From positions 32,763-96,762 of the forward strand of contig JAITPD010000047.1 in NCBI GenBank assembly GCA_031289615.1: DNA of 64,000 bases, read 5' to 3'. The notes under the pieces were generated by a model, which worked only from the letters and a program-made list of their open reading frames with translations, was not told where the DNA came from and did not search any database. This document shows positions 1 to 10,753 of this stretch, one piece after another. The position numbers and the translations under genes are program-made. Numbering within the stretch: the first letter of the stretch is position 1; each line of letters begins with the position of its first letter. The stretch comes from Lactobacillaceae bacterium (GTDB lineage: Bacteria > Bacillota > Bacilli > Lactobacillales > Lactobacillaceae).

Positions 1-118
1 ATTCATGGATTCCCTCCCTTAATCACATATGTGTTCCTATAGGCCTTTGCCAATGTGTAGGCCTATATGTTTGCCTAGACCTAGGTGTATATATAGGCCT
101 ATGGTTTATATAGGTGAT

Positions 119-2401
119 TTACTTGCCGGCTTTAGCAGTAAGTTCAGCGATATACGCTAACAAACTTTGGTTATGACCTTGGTTGGCATTCGCTAAACTC
201 AAAGCATCGGACGTCTGTCCATTCATAATCAAAACTTTTCCAACTGCCAAGACACGAGCATCAGTTTGCAAATCTTGATTCTTAAAACTAGTGTCATAAA
301 CGCTCAACTTATTAGCTGCGATGTCCGTATCTAATGGCGTGTAATCTGTTGTGTCAGTAGTCGCTGTTTGCGCAGTTGGTGTTGTAGTTGTATCGGCTGA
401 CTTAGCTTTAGTGCTCTTTTGTAAAGTAATTTGCTTTGCTTGTAGTTCACTGACTTTGCCTGCCATCTCCTTCACATTGGCATCAGCCTTGGATAGTTGT
501 GCTGCTTGTTGTTCAAAACTATAAGCACCACCAGCAATCAATAGTAATGTTGCTGCTGAAGCAATCCCGATTCCAGCTGCTTTAACCCCAGACATGCTTG
601 CTTTAGATACGTTAGCCTTAGCATTGTTTTCAGCTTGTAAATCTTCAATCCGCTTGTTCAAACGTGTAACTTCTTGCACTTGTTCTGGCGAAACAACATT
701 TTGATTCAAGGTGCGAATCTCGGCTTGCTTACTAGCAACTTCATTCTTTAATTGAGCGTTTGCTTCACCCATGGCATAAAGTTGATCTTGTAAATCACCA
801 AAGCGTTCACCAGATTCATTTAAAGATTCATTTTTGTTGGCTAAGGTTAAGCGTTGATTTTCTAATTCCATTGCTTTTTGATGATCCATCGCATAAATCC
901 TTTCTTGACGTTGCATTTCCTCACTTTGTGAATCAATTAATGCATTCATGTATTGAGCTGAGGCAGCTTTTAATTCAGTCATGATTGGATTTAAGGCTGC
1001 TTGTGCGTGTTGATTTGCTTCATCAATCATCGCTTGTTTATCGTTTTGAACTTGAGTTTGGACTTCAACAATCTTTTCAGCGTAGCGATCACGGCGAATA
1101 TCAATATATTCTTGTTCAATCGCTACTTGCAGATTATCTCGTTTTGCTTGTGCTGCATTTTGAATCTTAGTAATTTCAGCGCGATGACGTTGGTCTTCTG
1201 CTTCTTTATCATCAAGTTCTTTTTGATCAAGCATGGCTTTACGTTCCACATACGCTGCATTCTTATCAACCTTTAGTTGCTCATCTACCTTAGTAGTAGT
1301 AACCTCGGCTACATTATTGTCGGCATCAAATGCTTTTACATCGTTCAATAATTGGTTATTGCGTGTTTCTAACTCTTTGGCCAAACGCTCTTGCGCTGAT
1401 GTGTTCAACGTTGCTTGAGCACTTAATCGTTGTTCATTGAATTGACGCTTTAATTCATTCAATTTGAAATCAACATAATCTGCACTGAGTTCATCAACCT
1501 GATTCAAGCGCTTAGTTTCAAGCTCTGGAATCTTAATACCCGCATCATCAGTTGGAATTGATACCAGTGGTTCACTAGCAATTGGTGTGACAGGAGCGAC
1601 GGGCAATACAGGACTAGAAACTTTTACAGGCTTTTCCACAGGTTGTGCCACTGAAGTAACATCAACAGCTTGGCTTACTGGTTCAGCCACCACAGGAGTT
1701 TGAGTAGCTTCTGAAATAATTTCAGCTTGTTTTGGTGCAGGAACTGGAACTTCAACCGGTTCAGGATCAAGATCTTCTTCAATGCCAGTAACTCCAACTA
1801 CGTCAACATGCTTTTCAGCTTGGAAATTCTTATTCCAAACATTAGCTCCCGGATATTCAACAGAATCCATGACGTCAATTTGATAAATCTCATAGAATAA
1901 TGGTCCGTATGCCTTTTCATACATCTTAAGAATGCTATCGGTATACTCAGAACGAGCATCGTAGTCAGCTTCTGCTAAGGGCATGTTAAACATGTATTCA
2001 GCAATTACTTGTGGTAAATGTACAATCCGATCATTTAAAGTCACATCAATTGGATGACGATCTACAATTTCTTTTGCTGGTTGCACATTCTTTTTAGTCC
2101 GTGCACCAATTTGTGGGTAGTCGTATTCAACTAACGTCAATTGATCGAGTTTTAAATTATCGAACTTCATCCGCAGATTAATTAACAACCATTCAGTAAA
2201 GTACAAACTTGCAAATGGTTTGGTTTTATCGAAACTTTCAACTCCAGTTGTCTCAATCTGGTCTTCAGTTTCTTCTAGAATCTTGGACCAGATAGAATCT
2301 GTTTCAAACTTGGCGATAAATGCACTCAAATCAAATTGAAATTTGTCGTCGAGAATCATCTCATCGACTGGTGCACTTTTTTTACTAAATGGTAACTTCA
2401 T
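119..2401 (-). CDS. Element-encoded coiled-coil protein with C-terminal TM segment, unknown function (conjugation-associated by context)
   Basis: Long ORF; start reassigned to MKLPFSKK with SD GAGGGAAATT; Q/E/K-rich coiled coil then hydrophobic AAGIGIASAATLLLIAGGA. Confidence 0.7.
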   Translation of the reverse strand: MKLPFSKKSAPVDEMILDDKFQFDLSAFIAKFETDSIWSKILEETEDQIETTGVESFDKTKPFASLYFTEWLLINLRMKFDNLKLDQLTLVEYDYPQIGARTKKNVQPAKEIVDRHPIDVTLNDRIVHLPQVIAEYMFNMPLAEADYDARSEYTDSILKMYEKAYGPLFYEIYQIDVMDSVEYPGANVWNKNFQAEKHVDVVGVTGIEEDLDPEPVEVPVPAPKQAEIISEATQTPVVAEPVSQAVDVTSVAQPVEKPVKVSSPVLPVAPVTPIASEPLVSIPTDDAGIKIPELETKRLNQVDELSADYVDFKLNELKRQFNEQRLSAQATLNTSAQERLAKELETRNNQLLNDVKAFDADNNVAEVTTTKVDEQLKVDKNAAYVERKAMLDQKELDDKEAEDQRHRAEITKIQNAAQAKRDNLQVAIEQEYIDIRRDRYAEKIVEVQTQVQNDKQAMIDEANQHAQAALNPIMTELKAASAQYMNALIDSQSEEMQRQERIYAMDHQKAMELENQRLTLANKNESLNESGERFGDLQDQLYAMGEANAQLKNEVASKQAEIRTLNQNVVSPEQVQEVTRLNKRIEDLQAENNAKANVSKASMSGVKAAGIGIASAATLLLIAGGAYSFEQQAAQLSKADANVKEMAGKVSELQAKQITLQKSTKAKSADTTTTPTAQTATTDTTDYTPLDTDIAANKLSVYDTSFKNQDLQTDARVLAVGKVLIMNGQTSDALSLANANQGHNQSLLAYIAELTAKAGK

Positions 2402-2445
2402 AATTTCCCTCACTGCTTAAATTTATGTGAACAATATTTTCGCCT

Positions 2446-2484
2446 ATCATAAGTTGATTTTTAGTAATAACAAAAAGTAGCAAG
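2446..2484 (-). promoter_or_regulatory. Shared promoter P1
   Basis: CTTGCTACTTTT-N21-TATGAT (minus strand). Confidence 0.65.
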
Positions 2485-2624
2485 TTTTTTCGCCATATTT
2501 CGTTCACAACTTGAACATATTTAAAAATCACCATTTATGAAATTTTGAAAGATGGTGTTTTTTAATTACTATCGATGTGATAACAAAACAAAAACCATCA
2601 ACATTTCTGTCAATGGCTTTCAAA

Positions 2625-4781
2625 CTAGATATTCAATTCTTTGTTTTGATTAATTTCTGGTCCGTTATCAATTTGCTGATCAATCTTTGGATATTCCTTA
2701 GTTAGTCTTTTTGAAATACTAGTAAACACGTCTTCATCATTTTGGAGTGCACCAAGAAATTCAGATGGTGTAAACTTGTTACGTTCTGCAAATTCAGGTG
2801 ACCAGATTTCGTTGAACGTCTCATTCGCTGAGAAACTATCCAATGCTTCTTTTAAGCCCTTGGCAACTTCTTCTGGATGAACATTTTGATGAAGAATGAA
2901 AGGTTCATAGTCATCTGGATCATAAACAGATACCATAGAATGATTTGGCCCTTCAACATAGATCCCCATGTTCCCATCTGAGTCTGCTGAACGTTCACCA
3001 TATTCTGCATTACCAAAATCAAGAGGATATTCGTCAAGCATTGCCGGAACTAAATATTTCGCAGCAACTGTCATATCAGATAAATCACGTTTCTCGTGAA
3101 TTTCTGTCAGAAGCTTTTTAATATCCATCTTTGATTCGTTTTCTTGACCCCTGAATGACACAAATGTTGTATCATACCTACCACTTGATCGATTAAATTC
3201 AATAGGGCTCACATCAATTGCAGTCTTAGCGTTATTTTCATCTACTTCAGTGGCTGTAAGTGTAATGTCTTTTGGAAATCCATCTATATTGTCATCTTTA
3301 TTAAACGACATGATAAGGTTATTTTCTTTATTGAGAATATACTCAACACCGTCTGGCAGTCTTTGTACTTGTGAGCTGTTTAGATAATCATAGAATTCAT
3401 CAGTTGCCGCATCAAGTAAAATATCAGTCCTTGGCGTGATTTCGTGTTTAACTGGTTCAATATTATCGTATGCTGTAGCAATACCAAGTTTGTTGAGCGA
3501 TTCTTCAGAGAAACCACCGTGCTTAGTTATCAAGGCTGCCAGTTCATCGGCCTCAGGACTGAAGTGCTCAAAGTCTTCAACAAATATTTCATCACTGATT
3601 TCATAATCATATTCACCTACAGACATAAATGATAGCCTGAGGTTTGATCTGTCACCATCCGCATCAATATAAACGGATTGTTCCACAAATGTTTCGTCAT
3701 TGAAGTACAAATCATTTTTTGAAGGATCCCCGATAGCATGCTTTTCGTCGTCATCATGCGAGTGAGGCCAAGGATAGTAGTTTCCGCGGTTTGATAACAT
3801 TTCCTGCCATGCAGTAACAGTGCTATCTAGCTTATTTTCATTTTGGGTCATTTTATTTCCTCCATTTCTACGTGCATTAATAATATTTGATATTGTTCCA
3901 AAGGGGCGTTCAAGTACTGGGTTAGCATATGGTACCGGATTGATTTTGTTTTGAATATCAGAAACTAAATTAGTAATCATATCTAGCTCACTTAAATTAC
4001 TAATTTGGTACAAATCATTTATTGCGAGAATTTTTACAAAATGTGGATTAGATTCCGATATTTGCATAACTGCAAGAATTTGTTTCTCTGGCAGGCTATC
4101 GTAAGTGCTGCGATTCGTTGTATTTAATATAGAAACAGGAATTGAGAAAGCATCTTTAATATCTCTTAACGCAATCAACATGTCATTAGGATTTTTCAAT
4201 GCATTTTGGAAGTTCATATTTTGGGGTTGTTTAATGTTTTCAAAATCGCTTAAAATTGTGTTGTTAGTACCAGAAAGGTCTGTTATATTTTCTAACACTG
4301 CTAACTTTTGAAAAGTTGCTCCAAAATTGTGAACGAGAATATCATTTTGCTTTGTATTACCATCCACAATATTAGACAGTGTTTGTTCTGCTGACATTCC
4401 GTCAAAATAGACACCAGATAAATGAGAAAATTGTCCTTTTTTAAATGTTACTGGTAAATCAACCAGGTTTTCTTCGTCTTTATAAATATAATGAACCGTA
4501 GTATTTGCTAAATTGCTTTGAAAATAATCGGCTGTGTTTTTCAGAATATCTGAAAATTGGTTTAGTTGCTCTAATTCACTAGTATTTATACTGTGGAAAC
4601 CTTTTCTTAACACTGTCTTTTTATCCTTAGTTACGCTATAATGTAAATAAGGATGTGTCGTGTTAAATGCTTGTCCGTTAGAGGATAAGGGGTAGCCATT
4701 GCCATCGGATGTTTCATCTGTAAATTCTGGCGTACTAATTGACGACATGTCTTTTTGTTTGTCTTCATTATCGTTATTCAT
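2625..4781 (-). CDS. Polyvalent-type protein with PBECR4-like N-terminal domain and C-terminal module shared with the next gene
   Basis: ADYFQSNLANTTVHYIYKD...FKKGQFSHLSGVYFDG...ATFQKLAVL resembles phage-BECR nuclease domain 4; SD GGAGGGAAATAAA-ATG. Confidence 0.65.
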   Translation of the reverse strand: MNNDNEDKQKDMSSISTPEFTDETSDGNGYPLSSNGQAFNTTHPYLHYSVTKDKKTVLRKGFHSINTSELEQLNQFSDILKNTADYFQSNLANTTVHYIYKDEENLVDLPVTFKKGQFSHLSGVYFDGMSAEQTLSNIVDGNTKQNDILVHNFGATFQKLAVLENITDLSGTNNTILSDFENIKQPQNMNFQNALKNPNDMLIALRDIKDAFSIPVSILNTTNRSTYDSLPEKQILAVMQISESNPHFVKILAINDLYQISNLSELDMITNLVSDIQNKINPVPYANPVLERPFGTISNIINARRNGGNKMTQNENKLDSTVTAWQEMLSNRGNYYPWPHSHDDDEKHAIGDPSKNDLYFNDETFVEQSVYIDADGDRSNLRLSFMSVGEYDYEISDEIFVEDFEHFSPEADELAALITKHGGFSEESLNKLGIATAYDNIEPVKHEITPRTDILLDAATDEFYDYLNSSQVQRLPDGVEYILNKENNLIMSFNKDDNIDGFPKDITLTATEVDENNAKTAIDVSPIEFNRSSGRYDTTFVSFRGQENESKMDIKKLLTEIHEKRDLSDMTVAAKYLVPAMLDEYPLDFGNAEYGERSADSDGNMGIYVEGPNHSMVSVYDPDDYEPFILHQNVHPEEVAKGLKEALDSFSANETFNEIWSPEFAERNKFTPSEFLGALQNDEDVFTSISKRLTKEYPKIDQQIDNGPEINQNKELNI

Positions 4782-4808
4782 TTTATTTCCCTCCAATTAC
4801 TCCCACAG

Positions 4809-7382
4809 TTAAATGCTTTTATCCTTCTCCTGGTCAATTTGAGGTGCAGCAATATCTAATACTGGCATTCCAAAATCACGGCTAATTTCATTCGCCTTAT
4901 TCTCAAAGAATACTTGATCTTCTTGTAGCTCTTTCAGGTACTCATCAGCAGGATGATAATCTGCAAAAGTTGCGCCATACATATCAGGCTCTTGATCTTC
5001 ATCATATAAACTTGCCATATTGTTAAATGTTTTGTTGGCGTCAAAATTTTCCAATTCACTAACAATTACGTCTGCTAATTGTCCAGGGTGAATTTGCTGC
5101 TCAAGGCCGATGCCATTATTTTCAGCGAAAAAGTCATTTGAATTATATACGGTTATTGGCGTTTGATCTTCACGCCCAATTTCCAGTGAATGTTCAACCT
5201 CATTTAAACCAGCGTCCAGAACAAATGCTTGATCTAAGCCATACATATCAGCCATTGGTTGCAACAAGTACTTAGTTGCAACTGTCATATCAGATAGATC
5301 TTGATATTTATTAGTTTTAATTAGCAATGCTCGAATTTGTTTTGATGAGTTGGTTGATTCGGTTATATGTTCAAATCCATACCTCTGCACGGGGTTTTGA
5401 ATCATGAATGCTACTGCATTCGTTGATGTATCGAAGGGTTCATTAGCCGTGCCTGACGCATAAACATGAACTTTGTCGTTAAGTTTAAGATGGTTATCTT
5501 CCGAAGATCTGTTGTCATCCATTAACCAATCATGAATTTCAGCAGCCTTTGCTGTTAACAGTACATCCATTTGCGTTGTAATTTCAGGTGTTACAAGCTT
5601 CTTTTCTGATACTAAGTTGGCTTCAATTGATTCTTGCTTATTAAGCCTAAATGTCAATAATTCAGCAGTTGGTGCCTTAACATCAACCATCATTGCATCA
5701 TTACCATAATATTCACGTGATACATTTCCAATTTCGTCAAGGTCCACACCATCTTTAAACATCCGATCTGACACTTGAGCTAATGCTGATTGAAGTTGAT
5801 CTGGATCTTCTGCAATCCAACCTATTTGGTTTTCTTTTATCTCATCACGTTCGTTCCAAGCTTGATCCGCAATATCGTATGCTAAGTCACCAAGGACCGC
5901 TTGTGAATAAGGATCAACTTTGAACACCTCCTTAATTTCTAAAAAATCTTCAGGCTCCCATGTTCCATTATCAATTTTTTCTGTTAGTTCATTTTTAAAC
6001 TCAACCCACTTTTCACGATGTTCAGTGGTATTCAGTGCTGCTAACTGTTCATAAAATCCAAGCGTTTCTGGATATTGTTCAAGAATGTTATTCTTCAAGA
6101 TTTTAGTAGGATCACCATTAGCAGTAATATCTCCCTCTTCACCATTCCAAGAATAAACTGGATCATCCGCTTTGCTCATATTGTCCTCCCACAAGCGAAC
6201 ACCAATATAGCCATCTTCATCTGGTTCTGCATCTGTTACTAATCGCTCATGTTGTGAAACTGGAATGTCTTCAATCCCATCAGACTCCACAAACTGTTTA
6301 ATTGTTTCATCAAACAGTTTGCGACCTGGTGTTTCAAATACAACGCTATCTGGGATAATCTGTAATCCATCGGGTGATTCTTCAACAACTGGTAAAGTGG
6401 TCCTCCATTCATCAGTTGCTTCTTCCCGTGCAGTGTCTAGCTCATCATTGAACTGGTCACTAACACGTTCAACTTCAGCTTGAGTATTTTCATTGGTATG
6501 CTCCTCTAACCAGGCATCAACATCCGAATCCATTGCCCAACCAAACCAGTCTTCTAGGTCAGGACCAGGCATCGGATTGTCTGAAAATTCTGGTTCTTTG
6601 GTATACCAACCAACATAATTTTGAATTTCATCTAGAAATTCATGTTCTTCAAGTGGGCCACCATAGTTCAAAACAAACTCGTCTTCTAGTTCTTCTGGAA
6701 TGTGGCCAAAATCATATGGCAAATCAAAATCATTTTTTTCAAAAACGGCTTTTTGACGAGCTGCAACTCTGTAATTTAAATTATCATCGTCATTGGATAG
6801 ATCAACATACTTTGCCTCAGACATATCTGTAATCCTTAAATTAGCTGGATCAAAGACGACAATTTCTTGATCAATGACGCCATTGCCATTGTCATGCTTG
6901 GTAATTACATGCGTCCGGCCAAGCTTGGTCAATTCATTAGCAACCAAATCTCCACTTCGACCTGTTAAATTATGAAGTTCATTAACAATATCAATGTCAC
7001 TTGCATTACCTAACAATTGATTGGCCAGATCATATGTCAAGCCATGATTAATCGCACTCCATTCCTCAGTGGTATTTTCAAAAAAATCTGACAACAAATA
7101 TGGATACCCATCTTCTTCAATCTGGCGCATTGTAATGCCTTGTACGATTGATTGAATATCATTGGGGGATAAAGTGCGTTCTGTTCCCGAAATTGAATCC
7201 TGCAAGTTTGCCCGTACTTCATAAACATACCCATCCTCATGCTCCGAGTATGCATATGCTCGCGTCATTGAATCGGTTAAATACGTTCCAAAACCATTTT
7301 GTCGACCGGAACGGGCCTCATATTCGTTATTAAATGAATCAAATTTTGTTGGACTACCATGATATAGTGTTCGTGTTGTCAT
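4809..7382 (-). CDS. Polyvalent-type protein with N-terminal ADP-ribosyltransferase-like (ART) domain
   Basis: N-terminal LYHGSPTKFDSFNNEYEARSGRQNGFGTYLTDSMTRAYAY typical of ART-PolyVal domains; shared C-terminal module (DLSDMTVATKYL, HPGQLADVIVSELENFDANKTFN). Confidence 0.65.
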   Translation of the reverse strand: MTTRTLYHGSPTKFDSFNNEYEARSGRQNGFGTYLTDSMTRAYAYSEHEDGYVYEVRANLQDSISGTERTLSPNDIQSIVQGITMRQIEEDGYPYLLSDFFENTTEEWSAINHGLTYDLANQLLGNASDIDIVNELHNLTGRSGDLVANELTKLGRTHVITKHDNGNGVIDQEIVVFDPANLRITDMSEAKYVDLSNDDDNLNYRVAARQKAVFEKNDFDLPYDFGHIPEELEDEFVLNYGGPLEEHEFLDEIQNYVGWYTKEPEFSDNPMPGPDLEDWFGWAMDSDVDAWLEEHTNENTQAEVERVSDQFNDELDTAREEATDEWRTTLPVVEESPDGLQIIPDSVVFETPGRKLFDETIKQFVESDGIEDIPVSQHERLVTDAEPDEDGYIGVRLWEDNMSKADDPVYSWNGEEGDITANGDPTKILKNNILEQYPETLGFYEQLAALNTTEHREKWVEFKNELTEKIDNGTWEPEDFLEIKEVFKVDPYSQAVLGDLAYDIADQAWNERDEIKENQIGWIAEDPDQLQSALAQVSDRMFKDGVDLDEIGNVSREYYGNDAMMVDVKAPTAELLTFRLNKQESIEANLVSEKKLVTPEITTQMDVLLTAKAAEIHDWLMDDNRSSEDNHLKLNDKVHVYASGTANEPFDTSTNAVAFMIQNPVQRYGFEHITESTNSSKQIRALLIKTNKYQDLSDMTVATKYLLQPMADMYGLDQAFVLDAGLNEVEHSLEIGREDQTPITVYNSNDFFAENNGIGLEQQIHPGQLADVIVSELENFDANKTFNNMASLYDEDQEPDMYGATFADYHPADEYLKELQEDQVFFENKANEISRDFGMPVLDIAAPQIDQEKDKSI

Positions 7383-7555
7383 TATCTTTACCTCAATTTC
7401 TTTGATTGAGGCTAGTATCTAATGAATCCACGAATTTTCTATAAGTCGTAACGACCGCTAAATTATTATTATTAGTTAATAAAACCCGCCAGCCAAAAAT
7501 GGGCCAACGGGTCTGTATTTATCATTTCTTGTTTGAAAATATATATGTTTTTTAA

Positions 7556-8161
7556 CTAATCAGCAACTGCTACACTCGACGCCATTGGATATTCCGTGCC
7601 AACATAAGTGACATTACTGATTTTATTTAACTTGCGATCATAAGTGACATTCCAAATCATTTGGCCAGTACTAGCACCTTTGTCTTTGAATTCACCTGTA
7701 AACTCCATTACGGTCAAACCACTAGTGGTAGAATCATTACTGCTAGATGGATAGAAATCCACTGCTGTTGTCTTAACATGTAGTCCAGAGGTATCAATAT
7801 AACTATTACCCGACACATCTTTATCACTCCCAAAAAGTTTTTTATTCTCCAATACAGCTGGGACCGCCACATTGGCCAACTTTTTAGTACGTGCATAATA
7901 TTCAGTTGAAGTTCCATATGTTTCATACACAGTAAAAAACTTATTGATCAACGGTTGTGCTAACTGAATCGTTGTTTGTTCACTCGCCTTAACCTTGATC
8001 TTACTGTTAGTCTTTGGCAACTTCATTTTTAACGCTGTATTTTTAGCCTGAATAGTCTTAACTTGTTGATTATTTGGTAGTGCCACGATCAATGCATAAG
8101 CTAAAGTCGTAATAGTAATTAACCCCAAAATACTAACTAGTACTAATTTCTTGATACTCAT
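7556..8161 (-). CDS. Single-pass membrane protein, putative T4SS component
   Basis: N-terminal TM then NTF2-like-sized soluble domain; 4-nt overlap with upstream gene. Confidence 0.5.
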   Translation of the reverse strand: MSIKKLVLVSILGLITITTLAYALIVALPNNQQVKTIQAKNTALKMKLPKTNSKIKVKASEQTTIQLAQPLINKFFTVYETYGTSTEYYARTKKLANVAVPAVLENKKLFGSDKDVSGNSYIDTSGLHVKTTAVDFYPSSSNDSTTSGLTVMEFTGEFKDKGASTGQMIWNVTYDRKLNKISNVTYVGTEYPMASSVAVAD

Positions 8162-8742
8162 TCTGCTACCCCCTTTTCAACCTTTAATTCCGAAATCTGA
8201 AACGATTGAATTTGTTGGCCCTTTGGATCATACGACACATGAATGTACTTAGTATTTGTATAGCCACCTGAAGTTGCATCAAAAGTACCAAAAGCTTTAA
8301 TCAAGTCACCCGTGTCCTCATAATGAATATTAAAGTTTGATAACTTAGTTGCTGTCGTTGAAGTACTATCTGCGGCCTTAGCAAATATTTGTGGCGTTGA
8401 AGAAGCCACTTCATCTGAAACATGCAACTTTAATTGTTGTTGTTTGGTCATCGTTTTCCTAGTTGCGCCTAATTGAGTCGCTGTTTGTAACCAATTCTCT
8501 ACCAACGTATTGACTTTTTTATAAGCAGGCAAAGTGTTGTTAACTGAAACCGCTTTGCTATCCTGCTTTGTTGGCTGTACTTTTGCAGTACCATTCAACA
8601 CCGATTGTGTGACCTTTAACTGCTGTTTAGCGTTGCTTAATTGATTATGTGAATTAAACACAAAACCCAATCCAACCACCGTGACAATAGTAAACACTCC
8701 AATTGCGACATTCCCTAGCCGATTAATACTTGCCTCATTCAT
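8158..8742 (-). CDS. Single-pass membrane protein, putative T4SS component (VirB8/TcpC-like by size and position)
   Basis: N-terminal TM plus extracytoplasmic domain, in transfer operon. Confidence 0.5.
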   Translation of the reverse strand: MNEASINRLGNVAIGVFTIVTVVGLGFVFNSHNQLSNAKQQLKVTQSVLNGTAKVQPTKQDSKAVSVNNTLPAYKKVNTLVENWLQTATQLGATRKTMTKQQQLKLHVSDEVASSTPQIFAKAADSTSTTATKLSNFNIHYEDTGDLIKAFGTFDATSGGYTNTKYIHVSYDPKGQQIQSFQISELKVEKGVAE

Positions 8743-8776
8743 ACTCTTGCTCCCTTAGAATTGATTTTAAAACATG

Positions 8777-8860
8777 TAGGCCTATACCGAGGTATATATA
8801 AACCATGGGTAACATATAGGTGATTTGTCTCACTGTGAGACAAATCACCTATATGTTTTT
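8777..8860. repeat. Palindromic repeat R2 (45-nt perfect hairpin plus flank); inverted copy at 36440-36526
   Basis: ACATATAGGTGATTTGTCTCACTGTGAGACAAATCACCTATATGT, 8812-8856. Confidence 0.95.
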
Positions 8861-9324
8861 TACTTACCCTCTCCGTATAGTTTACGCCAATCAGACCAAT
8901 CTAACTCAATCACTGAGGAAATCTTTTCGGCATTCGTCCCAGAATATAGTCGGGTGACCTCTCGATGCTTAACCTCGACAAATGTGGGAGTTTCAGTAAT
9001 GTTAAATTCTTTAAAGTATTTATGCGTTTGCTTATCTTTATAATCAAGCACGACATAATTAACTTTAGGATAATTAGACTTACCAGTCTTTAACGACTTG
9101 ACAACTTGTTTTTGGGCCCGCTTGCAATCAATGCAGCCCGTCTTATGGAAAATCAAGACTGAAATGCCCCGTTCTTTTGTTCTCGCCATCTTACTGGCTA
9201 ATTCTGAATCAGGTGTGTTTGGATACCCATTTTTAGCCGTTGAGTTCAAAATAACAAACCCGACCCCTAAAACCATTAGCGTAGATAAGATCGACATGAT
9301 AATTACTTTAATTTGATTGCTCAA
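8860..9324 (-). CDS. Membrane-anchored thioredoxin-like protein
   Basis: ISVLIFHKTGCIDCKRAQKQVV CxxC motif, TETPTF cis-Pro region; probable TTG start with SD GGGAG. Confidence 0.65.
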   Translation of the reverse strand: MSNQIKVIIMSILSTLMVLGVGFVILNSTAKNGYPNTPDSELASKMARTKERGISVLIFHKTGCIDCKRAQKQVVKSLKTGKSNYPKVNYVVLDYKDKQTHKYFKEFNITETPTFVEVKHREVTRLYSGTNAEKISSVIELDWSDWRKLYGEGK

Positions 9325-9371
9325 TGTTCTACTCCCTCGTTCAAAAACATATATCACATACTGCTACTTGA

Positions 9372-10733
9372 TTATGGTTGTGAAGGACCAATTGCTGGCC
9401 CTGCATCCTTATCTGTATCAGCTGAATTAAATTGAGTGACAAACCCAGAACCAATTACTTTATCATTCACACCACCAGTTGTACCATCTGGCAAAACTGA
9501 CTTTGGTAATGGCAAATAATCAGCTGGACTCAAAATACTTGGATCGTTTGGTCCAAAATTCAGACCAGTGGTTGCAATTCCAAAATGCACGTGAGCCGCT
9601 CCGATATTTTTAGGCTCAACATCACCACCATAACCTTGATGTGTAATTAATTGACCCCGTTTTACCGTATCACCTTCTTTAACTGGTGGAGCAACCATGG
9701 CATGCCCATAGTATGTGTACTTACCGTCAGTTCCCTTGATAATTACCCACCACTCATCATCACTATGTGTAACGTTTGTGACAGTTCCGTTGTGTACTGC
9801 GTAAACCCCAGCCTTCACAGTTCCAGATTTAACATCATCCTCAGTCAATCCCTTACTTTGGAAATCAACCCCATTATGATCATGAGCATCACTACCAACT
9901 GTATATGATGGATAAGTTCCAGTCCCCAGGGAATATGATCCTTTAACTGGTAGGCCATAACCATCTGCACCCGAACCATTGTCGGTCGTCGTTTCACAGT
10001 CTTGAGCTTCTTCTGCGTTGGCATTCGTAATTCCGTCAGTTCCCTGATCGGTACCACCAATTAATCCCGAATCAGCTAACTGGCTTGAACCATTAAATTC
10101 CGTATAGAACGCCACTGCGTCTGCATCCAACTGAGCCAATTTAGACTGGCTATCAGTTAACGCGACGCCTTCGTAGTATTGAGACCAATCATGTGCAGCC
10201 GTCACTGGATCCGTTGCATTTCCAACCAATTCCTTTGCATGATGATATTTACCATTCAATTCATAATCCATTAGCTTCAGCTCATTGTCTAGTGTCAGCG
10301 TTGACTCGTCCATAGGTTTAATTGATCCCTCTGAACCAATCCGCGATCCATTCACATTACTGCTCCACCCAGACCATTGCAATGCACCAGCAACACCACC
10401 ACTATCATTGACAGCTTTTAAATTACCACCAGATTCACGTTTTAGCACTGCAACCATTCCAGCTGCACCAGCTCCAGAAAAGCCGTCAACTTGAACCGCA
10501 TGATCATAGAACTGTTTGTACGTCGCAACATTGTCTGACGCTTGGTCATTTAGTCCAATTTCGTCATGCACATACGTCGAACAATCGCTACTGTCGTCCA
10601 TACTAAACATCATAGTAACAACACCAACAAAGATTAGTACGCCCATTAAAGCAATTGCAATCCCAGTTGTAATCCATCCTAGTGGGCTAATCATGAAAGC
10701 AATGAAACCACCTATTTTTTTACCTGTTTTCAT
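9372..10733 (-). CDS. VirB1-like cell-wall hydrolase: phage-tail-lysozyme-type domain plus M23 peptidase
   Basis: MVAVLKRESGGNLKAVNDSGGVAGALQWSGW and HNGVDFQSK...GHAMVAPPVKEGDTVKRGQLI...HVHFGI. Confidence 0.85.
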   Translation of the reverse strand: MKTGKKIGGFIAFMISPLGWITTGIAIALMGVLIFVGVVTMMFSMDDSSDCSTYVHDEIGLNDQASDNVATYKQFYDHAVQVDGFSGAGAAGMVAVLKRESGGNLKAVNDSGGVAGALQWSGWSSNVNGSRIGSEGSIKPMDESTLTLDNELKLMDYELNGKYHHAKELVGNATDPVTAAHDWSQYYEGVALTDSQSKLAQLDADAVAFYTEFNGSSQLADSGLIGGTDQGTDGITNANAEEAQDCETTTDNGSGADGYGLPVKGSYSLGTGTYPSYTVGSDAHDHNGVDFQSKGLTEDDVKSGTVKAGVYAVHNGTVTNVTHSDDEWWVIIKGTDGKYTYYGHAMVAPPVKEGDTVKRGQLITHQGYGGDVEPKNIGAAHVHFGIATTGLNFGPNDPSILSPADYLPLPKSVLPDGTTGGVNDKVIGSGFVTQFNSADTDKDAGPAIGPSQP

Positions 10734-10753
10734 CTGCTGTCCTCTTTCATTGT

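Noticed and set aside
760-1418. Plus-strand ORFs (760-984, 985-1170, 1001-1276, 1233-1418) inside ORF1
   Set aside because: Antisense shadows of a long, well-supported minus-strand gene; low-complexity hydrophobic products.
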